Shown here: positions 36,609 to 50,700 of the stretch, in pieces
Numbering within the stretch: the first letter of the stretch is position 1
Layout: every line of letters begins with the position of its first letter
Assembly: GCA_037389465.1 (NCBI GenBank)
Contig: JAZARR010000171.1
Span: 682,001 to 746,000, forward strand
Reading direction: 5' to 3'
DNA: 64,000 nt
DNA from: Baylisascaris procyonis
Taxonomy: Eukaryota > Nematoda > Chromadorea > Rhabditida > Ascarididae
Notes under the pieces: generated by a model
Told to the model about the DNA's origin: nothing
Databases searched by the model: none
The model's input: the letters and a program-made list of their open reading frames with translations, nothing else
Made by a program: the position numbers and the translations under genes

Positions 36609-37952
36609 TGTGTCTGTTTGTCCGTGTGTCTGTGTGTCTATGTGTCTGTGTGTCTCTGTGCCTGTGTGTCTCTGTGTGTCTGTGTGTCTGTGTGCGTCTG
36701 TGTCTGTGTGTCTGTGTCTCTGTGTGTCTGTCTGTGTGTCTGTGCGTGTGTCTGTCTGTCTGTGTGTCTGTCTGTGTATCTGTGTCTGTGTGTGTCTGTG
36801 TGCCTGTGTGTCTGTCTGTGTGTTTGTGTCTGTGTGTATGTGTGTCTGCGTATCTGTGCGTCTGTGTGTCTGTGCGTATCTGTGTGTCTGTGTATGTGTC
36901 TGTGTCTGTGTGTCTGTGTGTATGTGTATCTGTGTGTGTCTCTGTGTCTGCGTCTGTGTGTCTGTGTGTGTCTGTTTGTGTATCTGTGTTTGTGTGTCTG
37001 AGTGTCCGTGTGTCTGTGTCTGTGTGTGTCTGTGTGTCTGTGTGTGTCTGTGTGTCTGTGTGTCCGTGTGTCTGTGTCTGTGTGTGTCTGTGTGTGTCTG
37101 TGTATGTCTGTGTGTTTGTGTCTGTGTGTATGTGTATCTGCGTGTCTGTGCGTCTGTGCGTATGTGTATCTGTATGTGTCTGTGTCTGTCTGTGTGTTTG
37201 TGTGTGTCTGTATGTCTGTGTGTCTGTGTGTCGGTGTGTGTATGTCTGTGTATCTCTGTTTGTGTGTGTCTGTGTGTGTTTGTGTGTCTGTGTGTGTCTG
37301 CGTGTCTGTGTTTCTGCGTGTCTGTGTGTGTCTGTGTGTCTGTGTCCGTGTGTATGTGTGTCTCTGTGTGTGTATGTGTCTGTATGTCTGTATGTCTGTG
37401 TGTCTGTGTCTGTGTGTAGGTGTGTCTGCGTGTGTCTGTGTGTGTTTGTCTGTGCGTGTATGTGTCTGTGTGTGTCTGAGTGTCTGTGTGTCTGTGCGTG
37501 TCTGCGTATCTCTGTTTGTGTGTGTCTGTGTGTGTTTGTGTGTCTGTGTGTGTCTGCGTGTCTGTGTTTCTGCGTGTCTGTGTGTGTCTGTGTGTCTGTG
37601 TCCGTGTGTATGTGTGTCTCTGTGTGTGTATGTGTCTGTATGTCTGTATGTCTGTGTGTCTGTGTCTGTGTGTAGGTGTGTCTGCGTGTGTCTGTGTGTG
37701 TTTGTCTGTGCGTGTATGTGTCTGTGTGTGTCTGTGTGTCTGTGTGTCTGTGCGTGTCTGCGTGTCTGTGTGTAGGTGTGTCTGTGTGTGTCTGCGTGTC
37801 TGTGTATGCCTGTGTCTGTGCCTGTGTGTCTGTGTGTGTCTGTATCCGTGCCTGTGTGTCGGCGTCTGTCTTTCTTTGTGTCTGTGTGTCTGTATCTGTG
37901 TGTGTGTCTGTGTGTCTGTGTGTGCCTGTGTGTCTGTGTGTGTTTGTGTGTC
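36609..37952 (-). repeat. TGTGTC array: the same hexamer in opposite orientation
   Basis: The strand switches abruptly at about 36609 (GACAAA, nine bases, TTTGTC) and back at about 37953 (TGTGTCT, five bases, AGACACA). Inside, a stretch from about 37251 is repeated at about 37507 with an offset of 256 bases, nearly identically. Confidence 0.95.
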
Positions 37953-38560
37953 TGACATAGACACAGACACACACAGACACAGACACAGGCAAACATACAC
38001 CAGCACACAGACACAGAGACACATGCACACAGACACATAGACACACAGACACAGACACGCACAGACACCGACACACAGACACGCACAGACAACGGCACAC
38101 ACAGGTACACAGACACATACACAAACACAGACACACGCAGACACACACACAGATACACAGACCACACTCACAGACATACAGACACACACGAACACACACA
38201 GACACTCAGACACACAGACACACATACACACAGACACAGGCACAGACACAGAGACACAGACACACAGAAACATAGACACACAGGCACACAGACACGCAGA
38301 CAAACAGACACACAGACACACAGACGCACAGACACATACAAACAGACAGACACGCACAGACAAACAGACACGCAGACACACACAGACACACAGATACAGA
38401 CACACACAGACACACTGACACACAGACGCACAGGCACACAGACACACAGACACACAAAGACACAGACAGACACAGACACAGATACACACACAGACACACA
38501 AAGACACACAGACACACAGACACAGAGACGCACAGATACACAGACACAGACACATAAACA
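37953..38560 (+). repeat. ACACAG hexamer array, right arm
   Basis: Same orientation as 36050-36608, so the middle block is an inverted segment with potential to fold back on either flank. It ends at ACATAAACACCAATTCG, where the pentamer satellite begins. Confidence 0.95.
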
Positions 38561-40559
38561 CCAATTCGACCCGATCCGACCCGATTGGATCCGATCTGAC
38601 CCGATTAAATTCGGTTCGGTCCAAACCGATTCGATCCGATTCGACCCCATCCGATCCGATCCGACCCGACTCGTCCGAATCGTCCGATTCGACCCGATTC
38701 GACCCCATTGGATCCCATCTGACCCGATTCGATTCGATTCGGTTCGAACAGATTCGATGCGACCGGACTCGTCCGAATCGTCCGATTCGACCCGATTGGA
38801 TCCGATCTGACCCGATTCGATCCGGTTCGGTTCGAACAGATTCGATCCGATTCGACTCGCCCGATTCGATCCGGTTCGATTCGATTCGGATCGAACCGAT
38901 TCGGTCCGATTCGACCCGATCCGATCCGATCCGATCCGACTGGTCCGATTCGACCCGATCCGACCCGGTTGGATGCGATCCGACCCGATTCGATTCGATT
39001 CGGCCCGATTCGATCCGATCCGAACCGACTCGTCCGACTGGACCCGATTCGACGCGATCGGATCCGATCCGACCGATTCGACCCGATTCGATCCGATCCG
39101 ACCCGACTCGTCCGACTAGACCCGATTCGACTCGATTGGATCCGATCCGACCGATTCGAACCGACTCGGTTCGATTCGGATCGAACCGTTTCGCTCCGAT
39201 CCGACCCGACTCGATTCGATTCGGATCGAACCGTTTCGATCCGATTCGACCCGATCCGATCAGAGCCGATCCGACTCGTCCGACTCGACCCGACCCGAAG
39301 CGATTGGATCCAATGTGACCCGATTCGATTCGATCCAAACCGACTCGTCCGGTTCGACCTGATCCGATCCGATTGGATCCCATGCGACCCGATCCGACCC
39401 GATCCGATCCGATCCGACCCGATTCGATTCGATTCGATTCGACTCGGTTCGAACAGATTCGATCCGATTCCACCCGCCCCATTCGATTCGGTTCGAACCG
39501 GTTTGGTGCGATTCGACCCGATCCGATCCGATCCGAACCGACTCGTCCGACTAGACCCGATTCGACCCGATTGGATCCGATCCGACCGACTCGACCCCAT
39601 TGGATCCCATCTGACCCTTCGACTCGATTCGGTTCGAACAGATTCGATCCGATTCGACTCGCCCGATTCGATCCGACCCGACTGGTCCCAGTCGTCCGAT
39701 TCGACCGACTCGACCCGACTGGATCCGATCTGACCCGATTCTATTCGCTTCGGTTCGAACAGATTCGATCCGATTCGACTCGCCCGATTCGATCCGGTTC
39801 GATTCGATTCGATCGAACCCATTCGCTCCGATTCGACCCGATCCCATACCACCCGAACCGACTCGTTCGATTCGACCCGATTCGAACCGATTGGATCCGA
39901 TCCGAGCCGATTCGATTCGATTCGGTTCGAACCGGTTCGGTCAGATTCGACCCGATCCGATCCGACCCGATCCGACTCGACCGATTCGAACCCATTCGAA
40001 CCGATTGGATCCGATTCTACCCGATTCGAACCGATTGGATCCGATCCGACCCGGCTCGATTCGATTCGGTTCGAACCGACTCGATGCGATTCGACCCGAT
40101 CCGATCCGACTCGTCCGATTCGACCCGACCCGATCCGATGGAATGCGTCTGACCCGATTCGATTCGATTCGGTTCGAGCCGACACGTCCGATTCGACCCG
40201 ATCCGACCCGATGGAATGCGTCTGACCCGATTCGATTCGATTCGGTTCGAGCCGACACGTCCGATTCGACCCGATCCGATCCGACTGGATCCGATTCGAC
40301 CCGTTTCGAACCGATTGGATCCGATCCGACCCGGCTCGATTCGATTCGGTTCGAACCGACTCGATGCGATTCGACCCTGTCCGATCCGATCCGACCCGAC
40401 TCATCCGACTCGTCCGATTCGACGCGACTGGATCTGATCCGATCCGATTCGATTCGATTCGGATCTAACCGATTCGGTCCGATTCGAACCGATCCGATCC
40501 GATCCGAATCGACTCGTCCGATTCGACCCGATCGGATCCGATCCGATCCGACTCGTCCG

Positions 40560-42452
40560 ATTCTACCCGATCCGGTCCGATTGGATCCGATCCGACCCGA
40601 TTCGATTCGATCCGATCCGACTCTTCCGATTCTACCCGATCCGACCGGATGGGATCCGGTCCGACCCAGCTCGATTCGATTCGGTTCGAACCGATTCGAT
40701 CCGATTCGGCCATATCCGATCCGATCGGACCCGACTCGTCCGACTCGTCCGATTCGACCCGATTCGGCCCGATTGTATCCAATCTGACCCGATTCGATTC
40801 GACTGGTTTCGAACCGATTCCGTCGGATTCGACCCGATCCGATCCGACCCGATCCGAACCGACTCGTCCGACTAGACCAGATTCGACCCGACTGGATCCC
40901 ATCCGACCGACTCGACCCGATTTGATCCGACCCGACCCGACTCGATTCGATTCGGATCGAACCGATTCGGTCCGATTCGACCCGACCCGATCCGATCCGA
41001 TCCCACTCGTCCGACTTTACCCGACCTGATCCGATGCGATTGGATCCCGTCCGACCCAATCGGACACGATTGGGTCCGATCCGACCCGATTCGATTCGAT
41101 TCGGTTCGACCCGATCGGATCCGATCCGACCCGACTCGAACCGATTGGATAGGATCCGACCCGATTCGATTCGATTCGGTTTGAACCGATTCGATCCGAT
41201 CCGACCCGATCCGATCCGATCCGACCCGATCCGGTCCGATTCGATTCGATTCGGATCCAACCGATTCGGTCCGACTCGACCCGACCCGATCCGATCCGAT
41301 GCGATCCGACCCGACTCGTCCGACTCGTCCGATTCGACCCGATTCGACCCGATTGGATCCGATCTGACGCGATTCGGTTCGACTCGGTTCGAGCCGATTC
41401 GATCCGGTTCGATTCGATTCGGATCGAACCCATTCGACCCGATCCGATCCGATCCGAACCGACTCGTCCGATTCGACCCGATCGGATCCGGTCCGATCCG
41501 ACTCGTCCGATCCTTCCCGATCCGATCCGATTGGATCCGATCCGACCCGATTCGATTCGATCCGATCCGACTCTTCCAATTCTACCCGATCCGACCCGAT
41601 TGGATCCGATCCGACCCGATTCGATTCGATCCGATCCGACTCTTCCAATTCTACCCGATCCGACCCGATGGGATCCGGTCCGACCCAGCTCGATTCGATT
41701 CGGTTCGAACCGATTCGATCCGATTCGGCCATATCCGATCCGATCCGACCCGACTCGTCCGACTCGTCCGATTCGACCCGATTCGGCCCAATTGTATCCG
41801 ATCTGACCCGATTCGATTCGACTGGGTTCGAACCGATTCGGTCGGATTCGACCCGATCCGATCCGATCCGATCCGAACCGACTCGTCCGACTAGACCAGA
41901 TTCGACCCGATTGGATCCCATCCGACCGACTCGACCCGATTTGATCCGACCCGACCCGACTCGATTCGATTCGGATCGAACCGATTCGGTCCGATTCGAC
42001 CCGACCCGATCCGATCCGATCCGACTCGTCCGACTTTACCCGACCTGATCCGATGCGATTGGATCCCGTCCGACCCAATCGGACACGATTGGGTCCGATC
42101 CGACCCGATTCGATTCGATTCGGTTCGACCCGATCGGATCCGATCCGACCCGACTCGAACCGATTGGATAGGATCCGACCCGATTCGATTCGATTCGGTT
42201 TGAACCGATTCGATCCGATCCGACCCGATCCGATCCGATCCGACCCGATCCGGTCCGATTCGATTGGATTCGGATCCAACCGATTCGGTCCGACTCGACC
42301 CGACCCGATCCGATCCGATGCGATCCGACCCGACTCGTCCGACTCGTCCGATTCGACCCGATTCGACCCGATTGGATCCGATCTGACGCGATTCGGTTCG
42401 ACTCGGTTCGAGCCGACTCGATCCGGTTCGATTCGATTCGGATCGAACCCAT
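40560..42452. repeat. Duplicated satellite block, offset 1,019 bases
   Basis: The stretch around 40,57x-41,433 recurs at about 41,59x-42,452 with few differences; for example ATTGTATCC at 40772 and 41791. Just before the second copy a 69-base unit (about 41570-41638) is itself repeated. Confidence 0.85.
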
Positions 42453-45400
42453 TCGGTCCGATTCGACCCGATCCCATCACATCCGAACCGACTCGTCCGA
42501 TTCGACCTGATGCGATGCAATTGGATCCCGTCCGACCCAATCGGACACGACTGGTTCCGATCCGACCGGATTCGATTCGATTCGGTTCGAGCCGGTCCGA
42601 TCCGGTCCGACCCGATCCGATCCGATCCGACCCGGTTCGAACCGATTCGATCCGATCCGACCCGATCCCGTCCGGTCCGGACTGACTCGTCCGACTCGAC
42701 CGATCCGACCCGATTGGAACCGATTGGGCCCGATACGAGCCGACTCGGTTCGATTCGGTTCGAGCCGATTCGATGCGGTTCGACCCGATCAGATCCGATC
42801 CGAACCGACTCGTCCGATTAGACCCGATTCGACGCGATTGGATCCGATCCGACACGACTCGATTCGATTCGGATGCAACCGATTCGGTCCGACTCGACCC
42901 GACCCGATCCGATCCGATCCGATCCGACCCGATTCGATCGATTCGATTCGATTCGGTTCGAACCGATTCGATCCGATCCGACCCGATCCCATCTGGTCCG
43001 GACTGACTCGTCCGACTCGTCCGATTCGACTCGATTCGACCCGATTCGGATCGAACCCATTCGGTCCGATTCGACCCGATCTCGTCCCATCCGAACCGAC
43101 TCGTCCGATTCGACGCGATCCGACCCGATTCGGACCGATTGGATCCTATCCGAGCCGATTCGATTCGACTCGGTTCAAACCGATTTCATGCTATTCGACC
43201 CCATCCGATCCGATCCGACCCGACTCGTCTGAATCGTCCGATTCGACCCGATTCGAGCCCATTGGATCCCATCTGACCCGATTCGATTCGACTCGGTTCG
43301 AACAGGTTCGATCCGATTCCACTCGCCCGATTCGATCCGACCCGACTCGTCCGAATCGTCCGATCCGATCCGATCCGACTCGTCCGATCCGACCCGATTC
43401 GAAGCCATTGGATCCTATCTGACCCGATTCGATTCGATTGGGTTCAAACCGATTCGATGCGATTCGACCCGATCCGATCGTATCCGACCCGACTCGTCCG
43501 AATCATCCGATTCCACTCGATCCGACCCGATTGGATCCGATCTGACCCGATTTGATTCGGTTCGGGTCGAACCCATTCGGTCCGATTCGACCCGATCCCA
43601 TCCCATCCGAACCGGCTCGTTCGATTCGACCCGATTCGACTCGACTCGATCCGATTCGACCATTTTCGAACCGGTTGGATCCAATCCGAGCTCATTCGAT
43701 TCGATTGGGTTCGAACCGATTCGGTCAGATTCGACTTGATCCGATGCGATCCGATCCGACTCGACCGACTCGTCCGATTCGACCCGATTCGACCCGACTG
43801 GATCCGATCTGACCCGATTCGATTCGATTCGCTTCGATTCGGATCGAACCCGTTCGGTCCGATTCGACCCGATCCCATCCCATTTGGACCGACTCGTCCG
43901 ATTCTACCCGACCCGACCGATGGGATCCGACTCGACCCTTTTCGAACCGATTGGATCCGATCCGACCCGGCTCGATTCGATTCGGTTCGAACCTATCCGA
44001 TCCGATCCGACCCGACTTGTCCGACTAGACCCGATTCGACCCGATTGGATCAGATCTGACCCGATTTGATCCGGTTCGGTTCGAACAGGTTCGATCCGAT
44101 TCGACTCGCCCGATTCGATGCGGTTTGATTCGATTCCGATCGAACCCATTCGGTCCGATTCGACCCGATCCCATCCCATCCGAACCGGCTCGTTCGATTC
44201 GACCGGATTAGACCCGATTGGATCCGATCGGACTCGACTCGAACCGGTTGGATCCGGTCCGAGCTGATTCGGTTCGATTCGGTTCGAACCGATTCGGTCA
44301 GATTCGACTTGATCCGATCCAATCCGATCCGACTCGACCGATTCGACCCGATTCGACCCGACTGGATCCGATCCGACCCGACTCGAATCGACGCGATTCG
44401 AACCGGTTGGATCCGATCCGAACCGACTCGTCCTATTCCACCCCAACCCATCCGTTTGGATCCGATGCGACCCGATGGGATCCGATCCGACTCGACCCGA
44501 TCCGATGCGGTCCGATTCGATCTGACCCCACTCGTCCGAATCGTCCGATTCGACCCGATTCGACCCGATTGGACCCTATTGGATCCGATTTGACCGCATT
44601 CGATTCGATTCGGTTCGAACCGATTCGATCCGATCCGACCCGGTCCGATGCGATCCAACCCGACTCGTCCGACTCGTCCGGTTCGACCGGATCCGATCAG
44701 ATTGGATCCGATTCGACCAGTTTCGAACCGATTGGATCCGATCCGACTCGATTCGACCCCATTGGATCCGATGCGACCCGATTCGATTCGATTCGGTTCG
44801 AGCCGATTCTTTACGGTTCGACCCGATCCGATCCCATTCGATCCGGTTCGACCCGTTTCGAACCGATTGGATCCGATCCGACCCGGCTCGATTCGATTCG
44901 GTTCGAACCGATTCGATCCGATTCGACCCTATCCGATCCGATCCGACCCGACTCGTCCGACTCGTCCGATTCGACCCGATTCGACCCGACTGGATCCGAT
45001 CTGACCCGATTCGATTCGATCCGGTTCGAGCCGATCCGATCCGATTCGACCCGATCCTATGCGATCTGACCCGATTTGACCCGGTTCGGTCCGATTCGAC
45101 CCGACCGGATCGGATCCGATCCGACTCGTCCGATTCTACCCGATCCGACCCGATTGTATCCGATCCGACCCGATTCGATTCGATTCGGATCTAACCGATT
45201 CGGCACGGTTCGACCCTATCCGATCCGATCCGACCCCACTCGTCCGAATCGTCCGATTCGACCCGATTCGACCCCACTGGATCCCATGTGACCCAATTCG
45301 ATTCCATTCGGTTCGATTCGGATCGAACCCATTCCGTCCGATTCGACCCGATCGGATCCGATCCAAACCGACTCGTCCTATTCCACCCCAACCCATCCGA

Positions 45401-46259
45401 TTGGATCCGATGCGACCCGATGGGATCCGATTCGACCCGACCCGATCCGATTGGATCGGATCCGATCCGACTCGACCCGATCCGATGCGGTCCGATCCGA
45501 TCCGACCCCACTCGTCCGAATCGTCCGATCCGATCCGATCCGATCCGATCCGATCCGATCCGATCGACCCGATTCGATTCGATTCGAACCGAATGGATCC
45601 GATCCGACCCGATCCCATCCGGTCCGGACTGACTCGTCCGATTCGACCCGATCCGATGCGATTGTATCCGATCCGACCCGATTCGATTCGATTCGGATCT
45701 AACCGATTCGGTACGGTTCGACCCGATCCGATCCCATTGGATCCGATTCGACCCGTTTCGAACCGATTGGATCCGATCCGAGCCGATTCGATTCGATACG
45801 GTTCGAACCGATTCGATCCGGTTCGACCCGATCAGATCCGATCCGAACCGACTCGTCCGATTCGTCCCGATTCGACCCGATTGGATCCGATCTGACCCGA
45901 TTCGGTTCGATTCGGTTCAAACCGATTCGGTCCGATTGGACCCGATCCGATCTGATTGGATCCGATTCGACCAGTTTCGAACCGATTGGATCCGATTCGA
46001 CCCGGCTCGATTCGATTCGGTTCGAGCCGATTCGATCCGATTCGACCCGATCCGATCCGACTCGTCCGATTCGACCCGATCCGATCCGATTGGATCCGAT
46101 CCGACCCGATTCGATTCGATTCGGTTCTAGCCGATCCGATCCTATTCGACCCGATCCAATGCAATCCGAACCGACTCGTCCGATTCGACCCGATCCGATC
46201 CGATCCGATCCGACTCGACTCGATTCGATTCGGTTCGAACCGACACGTCCGATTCGACC

Positions 46260-49200
46260 GGATCCGATCAGATTGGATCCGATTCGACCAGTTTCGAACC
46301 GATTGGATCCGATCCGACCCGGCTCGATTCGATTCGGCTCGAGCCGATTCGATCCGATTCGACCCTATCCGATCCGATCCGACCCGACTCGTCCGACTCG
46401 TCCGATTCGACCCGATTGGACCCGATTGGATCCGATCTGACCGGATTCGACTCGATTCGGTTCGAAGCGATTCGATCCGATCCGATCCGATCCGATCCGA
46501 TCCGACTCGTCCGATTCGACCCGATCCGATCCGACTGGATCCGTTCCGACCCGATTCGATTCGATTCGGTTCGAACCGACACGTCCGATTCGACCCGATC
46601 CGATCCGATCCGACCCGACACGTCCGACTCGTCCGATTCGACCCGATTGGACCCGATTGGATCCGATCTGACCGGATTCGATTCGATTCGGTTCGAACCG
46701 ACACGTCCGATTCGACCCGATTCGATCCGACCCGATGCTATCCGACCCGACCCGATTCGATTCGGATCGAAACGACTCGGTCCGATCCGACCCGACTCGT
46801 CCGACTCGTCCGATTCGACCCGATTCGACCCGATTGGATCCCATCCGATCCGATCCGATCCGATCCGATCCGATCCGATCGACCCGATTCGATTCGATTC
46901 GAACCGAATCGATCCGATCCAACCCGATCCCATCCGGTCCGGACTGACCCGTCCGATTCGACCCGATCCGATCCGATTGTATCCGATCCGACCCGACTCG
47001 ATTCGATTCGGATCTAACCGATTCGGTACCGTTCGACCCGATCCGATCCCATTGGATCCGATTCGACCCGCTTCGAACCGATTGGATCCGATCCGAGCAG
47101 ATTCGATTCGATACGGTTCGAACCGATTCGATCCGGCTCGACCCGATCAGATCCGATCCGAACCGACTCGTCCGATTAGAACCGATTCGACCCGATTGGA
47201 TCCGATCCGACCCGACTCGTCCGACTCGTCCGATTCGACCCGATTGGACCCGATTGGATCCGATCTGACCGGATTCGACTCGATTCGGTTGGAAGCGATT
47301 CGATCCGATCCGATCCGATCCGATCCGACTCGTCCGATTCGACCCGATCCGATCCGACTGGATCCGTTCCGACCCGATTCGATTCGATTCGGTTCGAACC
47401 GACACGTCCGATTCGACCCGATCCGATCCGATCCGACCCGACACGTCCGACTCGTCCGATTCGACCCGATTGGACCCGATTGGATCCGATCTGACCGGAT
47501 TCGATTCGACCCGATTCGATCCGACCCGATGCTATCCGACCCGACCCGATTCGATTCGGATCGAAACGACTCGGTCCGATCCGACCCGACTCGCCCGATT
47601 CGACCCGATTCGACCCGATTGGATCCCATCCGATCCGATCCGATCCGATCCGATCCGATCCGATCGACTCGATTCGATCCGATCCGATCCGACTCGTCCG
47701 ATTCGACCCGATTCCACCCCATTGGATCCCATGTGACCCGATTCGATTCGATTCTGTTCGAACCGACTCGTCCGGATCGATCCGATTCGATTCGATTCGG
47801 ATCGAACCCATTCGGTCCGATTCGACCCGATCGGATCCGATCCGAAGCGGCTCGTCCTATTCGGCCCCATCCCATGCGATTTATCCGATGCGACCCCATG
47901 GGATCCGATCCGACCCGACCCGATCCGATTGGATCCGATCCGATCCTATTCGACCCGATCCGATGCGGTCCGACCAGGCTCGTCCGACTCGTCCGATTCG
48001 ACCCGATTCGACCCGATTGGATCCGATGTGACCAGATTCGATTCGATTCGGTTCAAACCGACCCGACCCGATTCGACCCTATCCGATCCGATCCGACCCG
48101 ACACGTCCGACTCGTCCCATTCGACCCGATTGGACCCGATTGGATCCGATCTGACCGGATTCGACTCGATTCGGTTCGAAGCGATTCGATCCGATCCGAC
48201 CCGATCCGATCCGATCCGACTCGTCCGATTCGACCCGATCCGATCCGATTCGATTCGATTCGGATCTAACCGATCCGATCCGATTGGATCCGATCTGACC
48301 GGATTCGATTCGATTCGGTTCGAACCGACTCGTCCGATTCGACCCGATTGGACCCGATTGGATCCGATCTGACCGGAATCGATTCGATTCGGTTCGAACC
48401 GACACGTCCGATTCGACCCGATTCGATCCGACCCGATGCTATCCGACCCGACCCGATTCGATTCGGATCGAAACGACTCGGTCCGATTCGACCCGATTCG
48501 TCCCGGTCCGATGCGATCCGACCCGACTCGTCCGACACGTCCGATTCGACCGGATCCGATCAGATTGGATCCGATTCGACCAGTTTCGAACCGATTGGAT
48601 CCGATCCGACCCGGCTCGATTCGATTCGGCTCGAGCCGATTCGATCCGATTCGACCCTATCCGATCCGATCCGACCCGACTCGTCCGACTCGTCCGATTC
48701 GACCCGATTGGACCCGATTGGATCCGATCTGACCGGATTCGACTCGATTCGGTTCGAAGCGATTCGATCCGATCCGATCCGATCCGATCCGATCCGACTC
48801 CTCCGATTCGACCCGATCCGATCCGACTGGATCCGTTCCGACCCGATTCGATTCGATTCGGTTCGAACCGACACGTCCGATTCGACCCGATCCGATCCGA
48901 TCCGACCCGACACGTCCGACTCGTCCGATTCGACCCGATTGGACCCGATTGGATCCGATCTGACCGGATTCGATTCGATTCGGTTCGAACCGACACGTCC
49001 GATTCGACCCGATTCGATCCGACCCGATGCTATCCGACCCGACCCGATTCGATTCGGATCGAAACGACTCGGTCCGATCCGACCCGACTCGTCCGACTCG
49101 TCCGATTCGACCCGATTCGACCCGATTGGATCCCATCCGATCCGATCCGATCCGATCCGATCCGATCCGATCGACCCGATTCGATTCGATTCGAACCGAA

Positions 49201-50700
49201 TCGATCCGATCCAACCCGATCCCATCCGGTCCGGACTGACCCGTCCGATTCGACCCGATCCGATCCGATTGTATCCGATCCGACCCGACTCGATTCGATT
49301 CGGATCTAACCGATTCGGTACCGTTCGACCCGATCCGATCCCATTGGATCCGATTCGACCCGCTTCGAACCGATTGGATCCGATCCGAGCAGATTCGATT
49401 CGATACGGTTCGAACCGATTCGATCGGGCTCGACCCGATCAGATCCGATCCGAACCGACTCGTCCGATTAGAACCGATCCGACCCGATTGGATCCGATCC
49501 GACCCGACTCGTCCGACTCGTCCGATTCGACCCGATTGGACCCGATTGGATCCGATCTGACCGGATTCGACTCGATTCGGTTGGAAGCGATTCGATCCGA
49601 TCCGATCCGATCCGATCCGACTCGTCCGATTCGACCCGATCCGATCCGACTGGATCCGTTCCGACCCGATTCGATTCGATTCGGTTCGAACCGACACGTC
49701 CGATTCGACCCGATCCGATCCGATCCGACCCGACACGTCCGACTCGTCCGATTCGACCCGATTGGACCCGATTGGATCCGATCTGACCGGATTCGATTCG
49801 ATTCGGTTCGAACCGACACGTCCGATTCGACCCGATTCGATCCGACCCGATGCTATCCGACCCGACCCGATTCGATTCGGATCGAAACGACTCGGTCCGA
49901 TCCGACCCGACTCGTCCGACTCGTCCGATTCGACCCGATTCGACCCGATTGGATCCCATCCGATCCGATCCGATCCGATCCGATCCGATCCGATCGACTC
50001 GATTCGATCCGATCCGATCCGACTCGTCCGATTCGACCCGATTCCACCCCATTGGATCCCATGTGACCCGATTCGATTCGATTCTGTTCGAACCGACTCG
50101 TCCGGATCGATCCGATTCGATTCGATTCGGATCGAACCCATTCGGTCCGATTCGACCCGATCGGATCCGATCCGAAGCGGCTCGTCCTATTCGGCCCCAT
50201 CCCATGCGATTTATCCGATGCGACCCCATGGGATCCGATCCGACCCGACCCGATCCGATTGGATCCGATCCGATCCTATTCGACCCGATCCGATGCGGTC
50301 CGACCAGGCTCGTCCGACTCGTCCGATTCGACCCGATTCGACCCGATTGGATCCGATGTGACCAGATTCGATTCGATTCGGTTCAAACCGACCCGACCCG
50401 ATTCGACCCTATCCGATCCGATCCGACCCGGCTCGTCCGACTCGTCCCATTCGACCCGATTGGACCCGATTGGATCCGATCTGACCGGATTCGACTCGAT
50501 TCGGTTCGAAGCGATTCGATCCGATCCGACCCGATCCGATCCGATCCGACTCGTCCGATTCGACCCGATCCGATCCGATTCGATTCGATTCGGATCTAAC
50601 CGATCCGATCCGATTGGATCCGTTCCGACCCGATTCGATTCGATTCGGTTCGAACCGACACGTCCGATTCGACCCGATCCGATCCGATTCGATTCGATTC
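46260..50700. repeat. Duplicated satellite block, offset 2,292-2,330 bases
   Basis: GGACTGACCC at 46941 and 49233 are 2,292 apart; the rare word TTATCCGATG at 47881 and 50211 is 2,330 apart. Sequence between markers is nearly identical, with short insertions or deletions of whole words explaining the 38-base change in offset. Confidence 0.85.

Noticed and set aside
36372..39482. Open frame of 1,036 codons on the minus strand
   Set aside because: It runs through both the hexamer array and the pentamer satellite; its sequence is only the translated repeats, and equally long frames exist in other phases.
48348..50066. Open frame of 572 codons on the plus strand
   Set aside because: Pentamer-word translation (DPIRS/DSIRF); overlaps open frames on both strands.
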